Assembly (NCBI RefSeq): GCF_019145235.1
Contig: NZ_JAHSTV010000009.1
Span: forward strand, 1 to 64,000
Direction of reading: 5' to 3'
Length of the DNA stretch: 64,000 bases
Source of the DNA: Pseudomonas farris
Lineage (GTDB): Bacteria; Pseudomonadota; Gammaproteobacteria; Pseudomonadales; Pseudomonadaceae
Shown here: one piece after another, positions 34,968 through 43,837 of the stretch
Layout of the letters: every line of letters starts with the position of its first letter
How positions within the stretch are numbered: the first letter of the stretch is position 1
Made by a program: the position numbers and the translations under genes
Notes under the pieces: model-generated
Databases searched by the model: none
Seen by the model: only the letters and a program-made list of their open reading frames with translations
Told to the model about the DNA's origin: nothing

Positions 34968-37900
34968 ATGAGTGAATCAGCAATTCCGAACACTTTGATT
35001 TTCGATTTGGAGGTGGTACCTCCGACTGAGTCAAAGCCGGCCAAAATAATAATGGTCGGGGCGTTGCGGCCCACTACCGGCCAAGAGTTAGAGCTCAAGA
35101 TCTCCAAAGATCCAACGGCGGCGCTTGCTCAGTTGGATGCACTGGGGCAGGGTGCAGACTATGTACTTGGGCACAACCTGATCGACCACGATCTGCCATT
35201 GCTCAAGTCCCAGGCTCCTCAACTGGCGCTACATGATCTAGCTGTAGTCGATACCCTGCGCTTGTCGCCGCTGGCTTTTCCGAAAAATCCGTATCACCGG
35301 CTGATCAAAGATTACAAGCTCATCCGCGAAAGTTTGAATTCCCCGCTCGGAGACTGCCGCTCAACGCTTACGCTTTTCCAGGACCAGCAGGCCGCGTTTG
35401 CCGATCTGAAGTTGATGAATGTACGGGAGCTACTGTGCTACCAAACATTGATCGCCGCAAAAGGTAGTGACCTTGAGTCCATATTCCAGTCGATTACACA
35501 GACCCCTGCGCTTTCTCTCGAAGAGCTGCGCGCGGCAATCACGCAGCTTCTGGTCGAGACTGATCCGGCGTTCAAACGGCAATACAAAGTTTGCCAGACC
35601 CGGCTCTTCAGCTTGTTGGAAAATGATCTGGAGCGGGATGAGTTGCGCTGGCCACATGCCTATGCGCTTGCCTGGCTTCGAGTCTCTGGCGGTAACTCGG
35701 TGCTCGCACCTTGGGTGAGGCATCAGTTTCCCGAGGTCGGCCGAATCATTGGAGAGTTGCGCGATATCCCCTGTGGGAAAAAGGAGTGCGAGTACTGCAG
35801 CACCGAGCATGACCCGGTCAAGGAGTTGAAACGCTACTTCGGTCACGACGAATTCCGTCGTGATAGCGATGGTCGGTCTCGCCAGCATGATGTAGCGCTT
35901 GCTGGTATGCGCGGTGAAAACGTTCTTGCCGTATTGGCCACAGGGGGCGGTAAGTCAATCGGCTATCAACTGCCGGCCCTGAACCGCTATCACCGAAATG
36001 GCAGCCTGACGATCATTGTCTCGCCGCTCCAATCGCTGATGAAAGATCAAGTAGATGGGCTGATCGCATCCAACGTCCAATGTGCTGCCGCCCTCAGCGG
36101 TCTGCTGACACTCCCTGAGCGAGCCGACGTCCTGGAAAAAATCCAGATGGGTGACATCGGCGTGCTGCTCGTCTCGCCTGAGCAGTTTCGCAACAGTACT
36201 TTTCGTCGGGCCCTCAGGCAGCGACAGGTTGGCGCCTGGATCTTCGACGAGGCCCACTGCCTGTCGAAGTGGGGTAATGATTTTCGCCCTGACTACTTGT
36301 ATGCCTCGCGCTTCATTAGTGAATACCACAAAGACCAACCGCTCGCTCCGATTGGATGCTTCACTGCGACAGCCAAGCCGGACGTACTGGCGGACATCCG
36401 CGCGCATTTCCAAGACTCCCTTGGCATTACTTTCAAGGAGTTCATTGGCTCGCACGAACGCGTCAACCTGCACTTTGAAGTTGTCCCTTGTCAGAAGTCA
36501 GAAAAGCGCCAGCGTACACAGCAGTTGCTGGAAGACAATCTGGTCACCCAAGAGGGCGGGGCCGTGGTCTTTGTCTCCAGCCGTAAAGGTGCGGAGGAGC
36601 TTTCGGAGTTTCTGGTTGGGAAGGGTTGGGCTTGCAAGTATTTCCACGCAGGGCTCCCGCCTGGCGAAAAGACCGACATTCAGAACGATTTCATAAAAGG
36701 GGTGCTTCGAGTCATCGTTGCCACCAACGCCTTCGGCATGGGGGTCGACAAGAAGGATGTCCGCTTGGTCATCCATGCGGATATCCCCGGCTCGCTTGAA
36801 AATTACCTGCAGGAGGCTGGCCGCGCCGGTCGAGATCAGGAAAGCGCCCGCTGCGTGCTGCTCTACGATCCACAGGATATTGAAGCGCAGTTTGGGATAA
36901 GCGAGCGCTCCAAGCTCAGTCTTCGTGATATCCAGCAAATTCTGAAAAAGCTGCGCGGGGAAACTTCAAAGCGCAAAGGACGAGAGTTGGTTATTACGGC
37001 CGGCGAGATTCTGCTGGATGCAACTGTCGAAACGACTTTCGCAGCAGAAGATCGTGATGCCGAAACCAAGGTGGTGACGGCCATCGCTTGGCTGGAACGT
37101 AGTGATTTTCTGCGCCGTGAAGAAAACCAGACGCGTATCTTTCCCGCCCGCGCTGCACTCACCCTTGAAGAGTCGCAGGTGCGTCTCGTGGAGGCGAAAC
37201 TCCCCCAACGCAGGTTTGCCGAATTCAAGGCTATCCTCAACTACCTCTTTCAGGCCAAGGCCGACCAACGTATCAACACTGATGAACTCATGACGCTTAC
37301 CGGCCAGTCGCTGGAGGAGGTTGCCGGGGCCTTGAAGCAGATGGAACAGATGGGAATCCTGATCAATGATTCTCAGCTGACGGTGTTTGTCCGATATGGC
37401 GTCGTCGGCTCATCCAATCAGCGGCTTATGCAATCGCTGGAACTTGAAAAGGCATTGTTCGAGTTGCTGCCTGAACTCTCGCCAGATGCAGAAAATGGTG
37501 AATGGCAAGACATCAACCTTTCCCAGCTCAACACCGCATTGAAGGCCAGGCTGGAGCGTGACGATGTGAATCCCATTCAGGTACTCAGGCTGCTCAAGAG
37601 TCTGGCCCAGGATCGCGACGGTGAAAGCCAACAGCGCAGCACCTTCGAAATTCGCCCGATCAATCGTGATCATTTGAAGCTGCGCTTTACCGGCCGTCAT
37701 AGTTGGAAGCGTATCAGCGCATTTGGTGAGAAACGCCGCACCATTGCAACGCTGCTGCTTAATTACCTCATCTCCCAACTTCCACCGGGTGCCCGAGCCC
37801 GCGATCTGATGGTCGATACCACCTTTGGCAAGCTGGTCGCCACGCTTGAGGGCGATCTGGTCTTGAAATCCACGATGCCGGCAGATCAGTTTCGCAGAGC

Positions 37901-40100
37901 GGTGGAGCACGTGCTGTTGTATATGCACCAGCAGGAAATTTTGACTCTGAACCACGGTATGACTGTCATGCGGCGTGCGATGACAATCAAAGTGGACGGC
38001 GAAAAGGCTGAAAAGAAGGTGGGGTTTTACAAGGACGATTACGCGAAGCTCGATGAACATTACCGGGAAAAATGTGTTCAGGTGCATGTCATGCGTGAAT
38101 ATGCCGAGCGCGGAATCCATGACATGGAACCGGCGCTCAGGCTGGTACTGGCGTACTTTGGAAACCCCAAGCGCGACTTCATCAAAGAATATTTCAATGA
38201 GCGCGAAGAAGTTCTGAAACTCGCAACCAGCGAGCAGTCTTGGAAGGCCATCACCCATTCCTTGAGTACCGTCCAGAGATTGGTCGTTGCCGACAACGAT
38301 GACGTCAACCGATTAGTTCTGGCCGGCCCAGGGTCTGGCAAGACACGTGTCATCGTCCATCGGATTGCTTACTTGTTGCGCGTGCGCCGAGTACCCGCCA
38401 GCAGCATCATTGCCTTGGCATTCAACCGGCATGCCGCCAATGAAATCCGCAAGCGCTTGTTAGCATTGGTTGGAGCCGATGCCTACGGTGTCAGCGTGCT
38501 GACCTACCACGCGATGTCGATGCGATTGACGGGCACCCGCTTCGAGCGCGGTGAGGCCGTCGATGAGACGCGGTTGACTCAGGTAATCACCGATGCGGTG
38601 CACTTGCTGGAGGAGGGTGGCCAGGCGACTGGTGAGGACAACTTATGCGAGCAACTGCTGCGTGGCTACCGTTACATTATGGTTGACGAGTACCAGGACA
38701 TCGATGAGATGCAGTACCGACTAGTCAGTGCGTTGGCTGGGCGCAATGCCGAAGAGGACGGGCGCTTATGCATTTTGGCGGTGGGTGATGACGATCAGAA
38801 TATTTACGACTGGCGCCATACCAGCAACCAGTACATCGAGCAGTTCCGCGACAACTACGATGCCAGCGTCACCTACCTGGTGGATAACTATCGTTCGTCC
38901 GCCAATATCATCAATTCGTCGAACCGGGTGATCGGAGAAACTGAAGGCCGGATGAAAGCAGAACATCCCATCACCATCGACAAGGCTCGCCGGGAGCTAC
39001 CCGCAGGTGGGCAATGGGAGGCGCGAGATCCGGCCCGGGCGGGTAAGGTGCTGCGAATCCAGCTTCCTTTTGCTGACCGGTCCAAGGGTAACCTACAGGC
39101 TCAAGCTGTGGCGGCTGAGCTGGCGCGGCTTATTTCACTGGAGGAAAACGGCACCTGGAACGGATGCGCGATACTGGGCCGAACTCATGCCTATCTCAAA
39201 CCGGTTCAAGCCTGGTGCGAACTCAACGAGGTGCCTTATTTTCTCGCCTCCGAGAATGAGGACTCAATCCCTTTGACGCGCCAGCGGGGCTTCCTGAAAG
39301 GGATAGGGTGTTTACGCTTGATCGAGCAGCCTCAGACGGCGACGGAGGCCATCTCTATGCTTCGGCCGAGCCTGGATGATCCGCACTGGCAAGAATTCTT
39401 TGAAACAGCCCTCCTGTGCCTTGTTCAGGAAATGGGCGAATGCCAGCTGTCTTCACATTCAATCATCGACTGGTTATACGAGTACCCGCGGGCACTTCGC
39501 AAACAAGGAAGGCAGGGCTTGTACCTTGGCACCGTACATTCCGCCAAAGGCCTGGAGTTTCGCCATGTCGGATTGCTGGACGGCGCGTGGAGCCGCACAT
39601 CTCAAAACTTGAATGCAGACCGCCGCCTCTACTACGTTGGCATGACGCGGGCGGAACAAACATTGACCTTGGGAGAGTTCGAGTCTGGAAATCCATTCAG
39701 TCCCAAGCTTTCACACAGTGCCTTGGTACAAAGCTTCGCCGGCGATTTCGATCCACGACTGTCTCGCACTTACATTCAGCTTTCGCTGGCTGACGTAGAC
39801 ATCGGCTTTGCCGGCAGAAGCACTGCGACGCATCAAATACACCGGGCGATCGCCGAACTACAAACGGGCCACCCCCTTCACCTCACGCGCGATGGTGATC
39901 GGTACTTGCTTCAGGACCCCCAAGGGCGAGTCGTTGGTCGTACTGCGAAAAACTTCAAAGCGAACGTCGAGATAGACCAGTGCCATGTGGAAGGGATAAT
40001 CGCCCGGTATGCCGGTGAGGCTGATCAGCAGTTTCGACCTGCTCTAAAAATGGAAATGTGGGAAGTAGTGATTCCTAGAATCAGCGGGATGCCGAGGTAA
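34968..40100 (+). CDS. Exonuclease-RecQ-UvrD fusion helicase
   Basis: A 1710-residue protein combining three DNA enzymes. Residues about 8-140 look like a DEDD 3'-5' exonuclease: FDLEVV (D13, E15), GHNLIDHDLP (N70, D73) and GDCRSTLTLF (D129); the His expected five residues before D129 in the DnaQ family is Asn. A small Cys cluster (CGKKECEYC) lies near 265-275. A RecQ-like SF2 helicase follows: Walker A ATGGGKSIGYQLPA near 325, IFDEAHCLSKWGNDFRPDY near 426, YLQEAGRAGRDQE near 610. The C-terminal third is UvrD-like SF1: LVLAGPGSGKTRVIVHR near 1117, IMVDEYQDIDEMQY near 1236, VGDDDQNIYDWRH, TVHSAKGLEF, YYVGMTRAEQTLTL near 1556. It stands alone. A DNA repair or anti-phage role is inference. Confidence 0.85.
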   Translation: MSESAIPNTLIFDLEVVPPTESKPAKIIMVGALRPTTGQELELKISKDPTAALAQLDALGQGADYVLGHNLIDHDLPLLKSQAPQLALHDLAVVDTLRLSPLAFPKNPYHRLIKDYKLIRESLNSPLGDCRSTLTLFQDQQAAFADLKLMNVRELLCYQTLIAAKGSDLESIFQSITQTPALSLEELRAAITQLLVETDPAFKRQYKVCQTRLFSLLENDLERDELRWPHAYALAWLRVSGGNSVLAPWVRHQFPEVGRIIGELRDIPCGKKECEYCSTEHDPVKELKRYFGHDEFRRDSDGRSRQHDVALAGMRGENVLAVLATGGGKSIGYQLPALNRYHRNGSLTIIVSPLQSLMKDQVDGLIASNVQCAAALSGLLTLPERADVLEKIQMGDIGVLLVSPEQFRNSTFRRALRQRQVGAWIFDEAHCLSKWGNDFRPDYLYASRFISEYHKDQPLAPIGCFTATAKPDVLADIRAHFQDSLGITFKEFIGSHERVNLHFEVVPCQKSEKRQRTQQLLEDNLVTQEGGAVVFVSSRKGAEELSEFLVGKGWACKYFHAGLPPGEKTDIQNDFIKGVLRVIVATNAFGMGVDKKDVRLVIHADIPGSLENYLQEAGRAGRDQESARCVLLYDPQDIEAQFGISERSKLSLRDIQQILKKLRGETSKRKGRELVITAGEILLDATVETTFAAEDRDAETKVVTAIAWLERSDFLRREENQTRIFPARAALTLEESQVRLVEAKLPQRRFAEFKAILNYLFQAKADQRINTDELMTLTGQSLEEVAGALKQMEQMGILINDSQLTVFVRYGVVGSSNQRLMQSLELEKALFELLPELSPDAENGEWQDINLSQLNTALKARLERDDVNPIQVLRLLKSLAQDRDGESQQRSTFEIRPINRDHLKLRFTGRHSWKRISAFGEKRRTIATLLLNYLISQLPPGARARDLMVDTTFGKLVATLEGDLVLKSTMPADQFRRAVEHVLLYMHQQEILTLNHGMTVMRRAMTIKVDGEKAEKKVGFYKDDYAKLDEHYREKCVQVHVMREYAERGIHDMEPALRLVLAYFGNPKRDFIKEYFNEREEVLKLATSEQSWKAITHSLSTVQRLVVADNDDVNRLVLAGPGSGKTRVIVHRIAYLLRVRRVPASSIIALAFNRHAANEIRKRLLALVGADAYGVSVLTYHAMSMRLTGTRFERGEAVDETRLTQVITDAVHLLEEGGQATGEDNLCEQLLRGYRYIMVDEYQDIDEMQYRLVSALAGRNAEEDGRLCILAVGDDDQNIYDWRHTSNQYIEQFRDNYDASVTYLVDNYRSSANIINSSNRVIGETEGRMKAEHPITIDKARRELPAGGQWEARDPARAGKVLRIQLPFADRSKGNLQAQAVAAELARLISLEENGTWNGCAILGRTHAYLKPVQAWCELNEVPYFLASENEDSIPLTRQRGFLKGIGCLRLIEQPQTATEAISMLRPSLDDPHWQEFFETALLCLVQEMGECQLSSHSIIDWLYEYPRALRKQGRQGLYLGTVHSAKGLEFRHVGLLDGAWSRTSQNLNADRRLYYVGMTRAEQTLTLGEFESGNPFSPKLSHSALVQSFAGDFDPRLSRTYIQLSLADVDIGFAGRSTATHQIHRAIAELQTGHPLHLTRDGDRYLLQDPQGRVVGRTAKNFKANVEIDQCHVEGIIARYAGEADQQFRPALKMEMWEVVIPRISGMPR

Positions 40101-40147
40101 ATTCTGGCGCTCCGGCGCCGACATATGTGCGAATACTTTACCTATCG

Positions 40148-40300
40148 ATGATCAGGATGGCTTGGCGCAGGACATTTCCGAGGGCGCTCGCGGCGACGGT
40201 TGCATCTTTGGTCGCGGGCGGATTTGTCCTGGTCTGGTTGGCCTGTTTGCGGGGAAGTTGGATTCCCGCACCGCTCGCTTCTACAGTGGATGCGGGATAG
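40148..40300 (+). CDS. Possible 50-aa small membrane protein
   Basis: A short frame MIRMAWRRTFPRALAATVAS continuing through one hydrophobic segment (LVAGGFVLVWLACL) to a stop at 40300. It is followed within 30 bp by a terminator hairpin, which supports a transcript end, but no clear Shine-Dalgarno is seen and the product is not recognised. A basic N-terminus plus a single helix suits a small membrane protein. It could equally be chance. Confidence 0.25.
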   Translation: MIRMAWRRTFPRALAATVASLVAGGFVLVWLACLRGSWIPAPLASTVDAG

Positions 40301-40324
40301 CCGACAATTTACCAAACCCCAGAT

Positions 40325-40352
40325 GCAACAAAGCCCGCACTTGGCGGGCGTT
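40325..40352 (+). terminator. Probable terminator hairpin
   Basis: GCCCGC-ACTTG-GCGGGC, extended by CAAC/GTTG flanks, is followed by TCGTTTT. The stem is strong but the T-run is short and delayed. It is oriented to end plus-strand transcription from the helicase gene or the small ORF. Confidence 0.55.
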
Positions 40353-40768
40353 GTCGTTTTCGGATTGGGCCGGGGTAATCTGAATCCGTTCAGTAAGATA
40401 TTGATTTATAATATTAATATCGGTTTTTATTTTTGGTTGGAATACCAGTTGGAATACTGCACTTCACTTGACTACCCGTTTGCATTCGATCTGACCACCG
40501 ATTGCATCGGAGTTGATCAGCACGCTTCGTAACCATGATCGGCAGTGAACTGCCCATAGCTACCGGTTGTGACAAGGCAGGAGTCGGCCCCGGCTGTGAA
40601 AAAACGTAGGCACCATTTTTGAAGTCTGCGCTGAACGTAAAATCTGCCAGTTCTTGGTTAATCAGCGGACTGGAAATTCGCACAGAAACGCAAAACCATT
40701 GCCGACTTTCGCAAAGATAACGGGAATGCCATTCGCAGCGTCTGACGGCAAATCGGTAAACACCTGTA

Positions 40769-41452
40769 TCAAATCGTTGCGGCAACTCTAAGTGCCAACT
40801 CTGTTCGGTTTGTCACTTCTGCCTTGCGGAACAACGTATGGATCTGATTTCGGACCGTATTTGGGCTTGAGCCTAATTCCCGGGCGATCTGCTTGTTGCT
40901 GATTCCGCTGGCTACTAGCTTCAGAATTTCAACCTCCCTGGTCGTAAACTGATACCAATCCAGCCCTGCGCCTATCTGCTCGAGTGGTACACAAGGTTGG
41001 AAATCGTCAGCTGCGTGAATTTGAGCAGCGTGTTGAACTAGTACTGTGACAAGGTTTTTGGCAGTTTCAACGTTGTTCCAGCGCTTAGTCGAACTAACGA
41101 CAGCAAAGAGAAGGTTGTTCTCGTCGAGTTGGGTGGCGTGGACGGCAAACCTTCTACCAAGGGTCGGCTCCTGTAGGAGCAAGCGACGTCCTATGCAAGT
41201 GCATTTGCCGAGGTCTATCAAGGAAGGGGCTCTCACTGCAGCCCATAGGGCGAGCAGCGAAGCACAGTGGCTCTGCAGAGTTTCGGGCTCTTCGTGAATT
41301 TCGCCTTCGAGAAATAGGATTTTCTTGAAGTGAACGGCGGGGCCATTCACAGAGGCGATACCAATGGCAGTGCAGTCCACGTCCAGGTCTAGAAAGGATG
41401 GCGTTCTGATGCTTGTTTGAAGCATTTGCCAGCTGTTCCTGACGCTTTCCAT
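40769..41452 (-). CDS. LuxR-type (GerE HTH) regulator of the arsenic cluster
   Basis: A 227-residue regulator with a C-terminal LuxR/GerE HTH (YQFTTREVEILKLVASGISN, KQIARELGSSPNTVRNQIHT). The N-terminal about 150 residues are not recognised as an autoinducer-binding or receiver domain; the pattern FAVHATQLDENNLLFAVVSS suggests a sensor fold of unknown ligand. Start 41452 is preferred because GGGAGAG lies upstream; the frame extends to 41512 without a signal. It is the last minus-strand gene after the methyltransferase, with a 125-bp gap, so it may have its own promoter and control the adjoining operons. Confidence 0.8.
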   Translation of the reverse strand: MESVRNSWQMLQTSIRTPSFLDLDVDCTAIGIASVNGPAVHFKKILFLEGEIHEEPETLQSHCASLLALWAAVRAPSLIDLGKCTCIGRRLLLQEPTLGRRFAVHATQLDENNLLFAVVSSTKRWNNVETAKNLVTVLVQHAAQIHAADDFQPCVPLEQIGAGLDWYQFTTREVEILKLVASGISNKQIARELGSSPNTVRNQIHTLFRKAEVTNRTELALRVAATI

Positions 41453-41577
41453 ATTCGCTCTCCCTGCCCGATGTAAGCACATCAGATGCCCATTTTCAGG
41501 CACCTGATGCACTTTGGATTTCGATTATATGGCCAAATGGTATCCCTCGCGACAGGTGTCGGCCGATTGGTACTTGT

Positions 41578-42642
41578 CTAGCAGCATCCGCTTTCTGTGG
41601 AGCAGCAAGCTGCTGCCTGAGCCCCTTGAAAAGGAGCCAGCCCTTTGGTCACCTTCGGATCTCGAAGAGCAGGAGTGTTGCAATCGAAAGGTGCGGCCTG
41701 ACCCAGCGGTGGTTCGTTCATGCTGCGAAGTCCGAGGAAGGCTCCTTGGTAAGGAGCACGCATCATCAGGTCATATGTTTTTGCACATACCGCGACCCGC
41801 TCACCACGGCGATACGCATGTCCATCATCATCGTGCACCTCAAGCCAAGGACCGCGATAGATAACGGCTTGTCCTAACTCCCAGCATGGGCCTTGTTTTC
41901 CTTTGTATGCCTTGACGGTACACATGCGTACTTCAGCATCGCCAATTCTGTCGATAGCGCTTGCTGCTGTTGGCGACCAATGGAAGGTGATGCCATGGAA
42001 GCCGGCTTGTTCGAACGCAGCTATCACAGCAGTTTCTGAAGGTAACCGAAGTGGCGCTCCGGCAGGTGCGGACCTGACGGTGTGGTGCGAAGTTAAAGGT
42101 TCATCGCTTACAAGTACTGCGCAGACCACGCAACCGGTTACGTTCAGCGCGCGGAATGCTTCCCCCAATACCTGTTTTTCATCCTCCGCATCCACACGAT
42201 TGAGGGTGAAGTCCATCAGGATTCGACTGGCCCAACCATCAGAAACAGCGGGCGAACGCTCAACACCAAATCGCAGTTTCTCCTCCAATGCGATGTAACC
42301 ATCGATGTCACGAAGTAATGCGCCCTGGAGTAGTGGCTCAATAACGTTGGCATCACGTGACAAATCAGAAAGCGTCATTAGGCGCACGCTGCGAGCGTTG
42401 TCCATCATCGCGGCGCTTTTGCGTAGTCGTCGTGGATCGCTATCAGCGATGATCAGTTCGCCGCGTATCTTATCTACACACATGGACAGCAATTCAGAAT
42501 ACGCGCCTCCCCACCAAAGGATATGAGGAGTGGAGTCAGAGTGCTCATCTGTCTCGAGACCGCCGTTCACTATAGCTGCGGTGTGGATCAATTCACGTTG
42601 CCAAGGCTCCAGTCGAAAGGCCGCGGTATCAAGCATTTTCAT
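41578..42642 (-). CDS. ArsM-like (divergent) SAM-dependent methyltransferase
   Basis: A 354-residue protein related to arsenite methyltransferases. The Rossmann part has a degenerate SAM-binding motif I (PHILWWGGAYSELLS) followed by ELIIADSDPRRL and LGEAFRALNVTGCVVCAVL. The C-terminal part matches the ArsM tail: LGQAVIYRGPW, RRGERVAVCAKTYDLM. It ends in a Cys-rich stretch (ACCSTESGCC). Cysteines at VVCAVL, MCTVKA, VAVCAKT, FDCNTP and the tail could bind As(III). Start 42642 overlaps the SDR gene by 14 bp, so translation is coupled. Substrate and activity are inference; the degenerate motif I makes catalysis uncertain. Confidence 0.68.
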   Translation of the reverse strand: MKMLDTAAFRLEPWQRELIHTAAIVNGGLETDEHSDSTPHILWWGGAYSELLSMCVDKIRGELIIADSDPRRLRKSAAMMDNARSVRLMTLSDLSRDANVIEPLLQGALLRDIDGYIALEEKLRFGVERSPAVSDGWASRILMDFTLNRVDAEDEKQVLGEAFRALNVTGCVVCAVLVSDEPLTSHHTVRSAPAGAPLRLPSETAVIAAFEQAGFHGITFHWSPTAASAIDRIGDAEVRMCTVKAYKGKQGPCWELGQAVIYRGPWLEVHDDDGHAYRRGERVAVCAKTYDLMMRAPYQGAFLGLRSMNEPPLGQAAPFDCNTPALRDPKVTKGLAPFQGAQAAACCSTESGCC

Positions 42643-43837
42643 TGGCAGAAACGTCCCAGGTATCGAGGTGATCACGGTACTCAGTGCGAGCAGGCAGGTC
42701 CGCGCCGAAGCGCTCAAGGTACCGTTGGATGGGCTGAGAGGAACGTATAAATCGATCTTGGCAGATCTGCAGTGTGCCCAATGTCGTTTCAGTGAAGTTC
42801 AGGCCACGCTGGCTCAAAACCTTGAGCCACTGACGGTCGAACTGCCAAGGGTAGGCACCGATTTCGAGGTTGGTCTGAGCGAACGTCAGGTAGCCTCGCT
42901 GGCGAATGTTGATGGCCTTTAGATCAACCGCTTGGAGGCTGTCGTAGAAAATTACGGTCTTGGGGCGCGTGACTTCGCAGAACAGCCGCCATAGGTCTTT
43001 CATCGACGGACTGGTCTGATCGTCAACGACCAGATTGACGTATTCACCTTCGGGCACCCACCGAAATACGCTGGCGATGCTGGCTTGGAAAACGTCCTGG
43101 TGCAGGAGATTGAGCGCTTGGTCCGTAGCGACCGTATGCAGTTCGGCGTGATGGCGATCGGAGAGCAGCCTTTCGATACCCATCCATTGTTGATAGAGGC
43201 CATAGCGCTTACCGCTGTAGCGACCATCAGCAGAGCTACCAATCACGATTGATGGTCTGACAACAAGGAATGGAATGCCACATTCAGCAACTACGCGCTC
43301 AGCTGCCCGCTTGGTCAGCGTGTAGTTGGTAGGATCGCTCTGCGGCTCATTCAGCGCCGTTTCTGGCACTACACCTCCAGAGTAGCCAGCGGAGTAGGCC
43401 GTGGAAACGAAGATAAAGAAGCTCACTCCCGCTTGTTTGGCCGCGATAGTAAGCCTTGCAGTGAAATCGACGTTCAGAGCTTGCAGCGCCTCATTATCGA
43501 AGTAATCGAGGCAACCTGCGCAGTGGATTACCGTGTCCACATTTCCTGAGCGAAGCATACTTTCCAGCAGCTCTATCGATGCCGTTTCAGCACCCTGCCA
43601 GTGAACAGTGGTCACCTTTTTCTCGAATTCGTCAGCACTTCTTCCCAATGCCAGAAGCTCACGCTGCACTTCTTCTGGAATACCAACCTTATGGTCACCT
43701 CGCCTGGTCGGGATGACCAAGTGATCTGCCCAGTCATCGCTAAGCACTTGAGCGGCCATGAGTGCCCCGAGGAATCCCGTACCTCCTGTTAGGAAGACGC
43801 GTTTTCCGTGGCGTGGGGTCTGGAGAGGCGTTCTCAT
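42629..43837 (-). CDS. Acyl-thioester-reductase-like extended SDR (NAD_binding_4 family)
   Basis: A 402-residue extended short-chain dehydrogenase. The nucleotide motif TGGTGFLGALMAAQVL is near residue 17, VIHCAGCLDYFD follows, and FVSTAYSAGYSGGVVPE with YTLTKRAAERVV supplies the Ser/Tyr-x3-Lys catalytic set. This arrangement is that of fatty acyl-CoA reductases and the reductase domains of carboxylic acid reductases, which release aldehydes from thioesters with NADPH. Its start overlaps the stop of the Cys-Cys gene (ATGA), and its end overlaps the methyltransferase. Chain specificity is unknown; sugar epimerase activity is a less likely alternative. Confidence 0.75.
   Translation of the reverse strand: MRTPLQTPRHGKRVFLTGGTGFLGALMAAQVLSDDWADHLVIPTRRGDHKVGIPEEVQRELLALGRSADEFEKKVTTVHWQGAETASIELLESMLRSGNVDTVIHCAGCLDYFDNEALQALNVDFTARLTIAAKQAGVSFFIFVSTAYSAGYSGGVVPETALNEPQSDPTNYTLTKRAAERVVAECGIPFLVVRPSIVIGSSADGRYSGKRYGLYQQWMGIERLLSDRHHAELHTVATDQALNLLHQDVFQASIASVFRWVPEGEYVNLVVDDQTSPSMKDLWRLFCEVTRPKTVIFYDSLQAVDLKAINIRQRGYLTFAQTNLEIGAYPWQFDRQWLKVLSQRGLNFTETTLGTLQICQDRFIRSSQPIQRYLERFGADLPARTEYRDHLDTWDVSANENA

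Larger units (their letters stand above)
40101..40768. other. 668-bp intergenic region with a terminator and an AT-rich stretch
   Basis: Apart from a small possible ORF (40148-40300) and a hairpin (40325-40352), no gene is convincing. 40385-40440 is unusually AT-rich for this window. Two direct copies of GTTGGAATAC follow at 40436-40445 and 40448-40457. A minus frame across 40414-40785 translates to an unrecognisable, Cys/Arg-rich product and I reject it. The region separates the helicase gene from the arsenic-related cluster and may include an old element border. Confidence 0.45.

Noticed and set aside
40414..40785. Minus-strand 123-codon frame
   Set aside because: No recognisable domain, unusual composition and no ribosome site; treated as non-coding.
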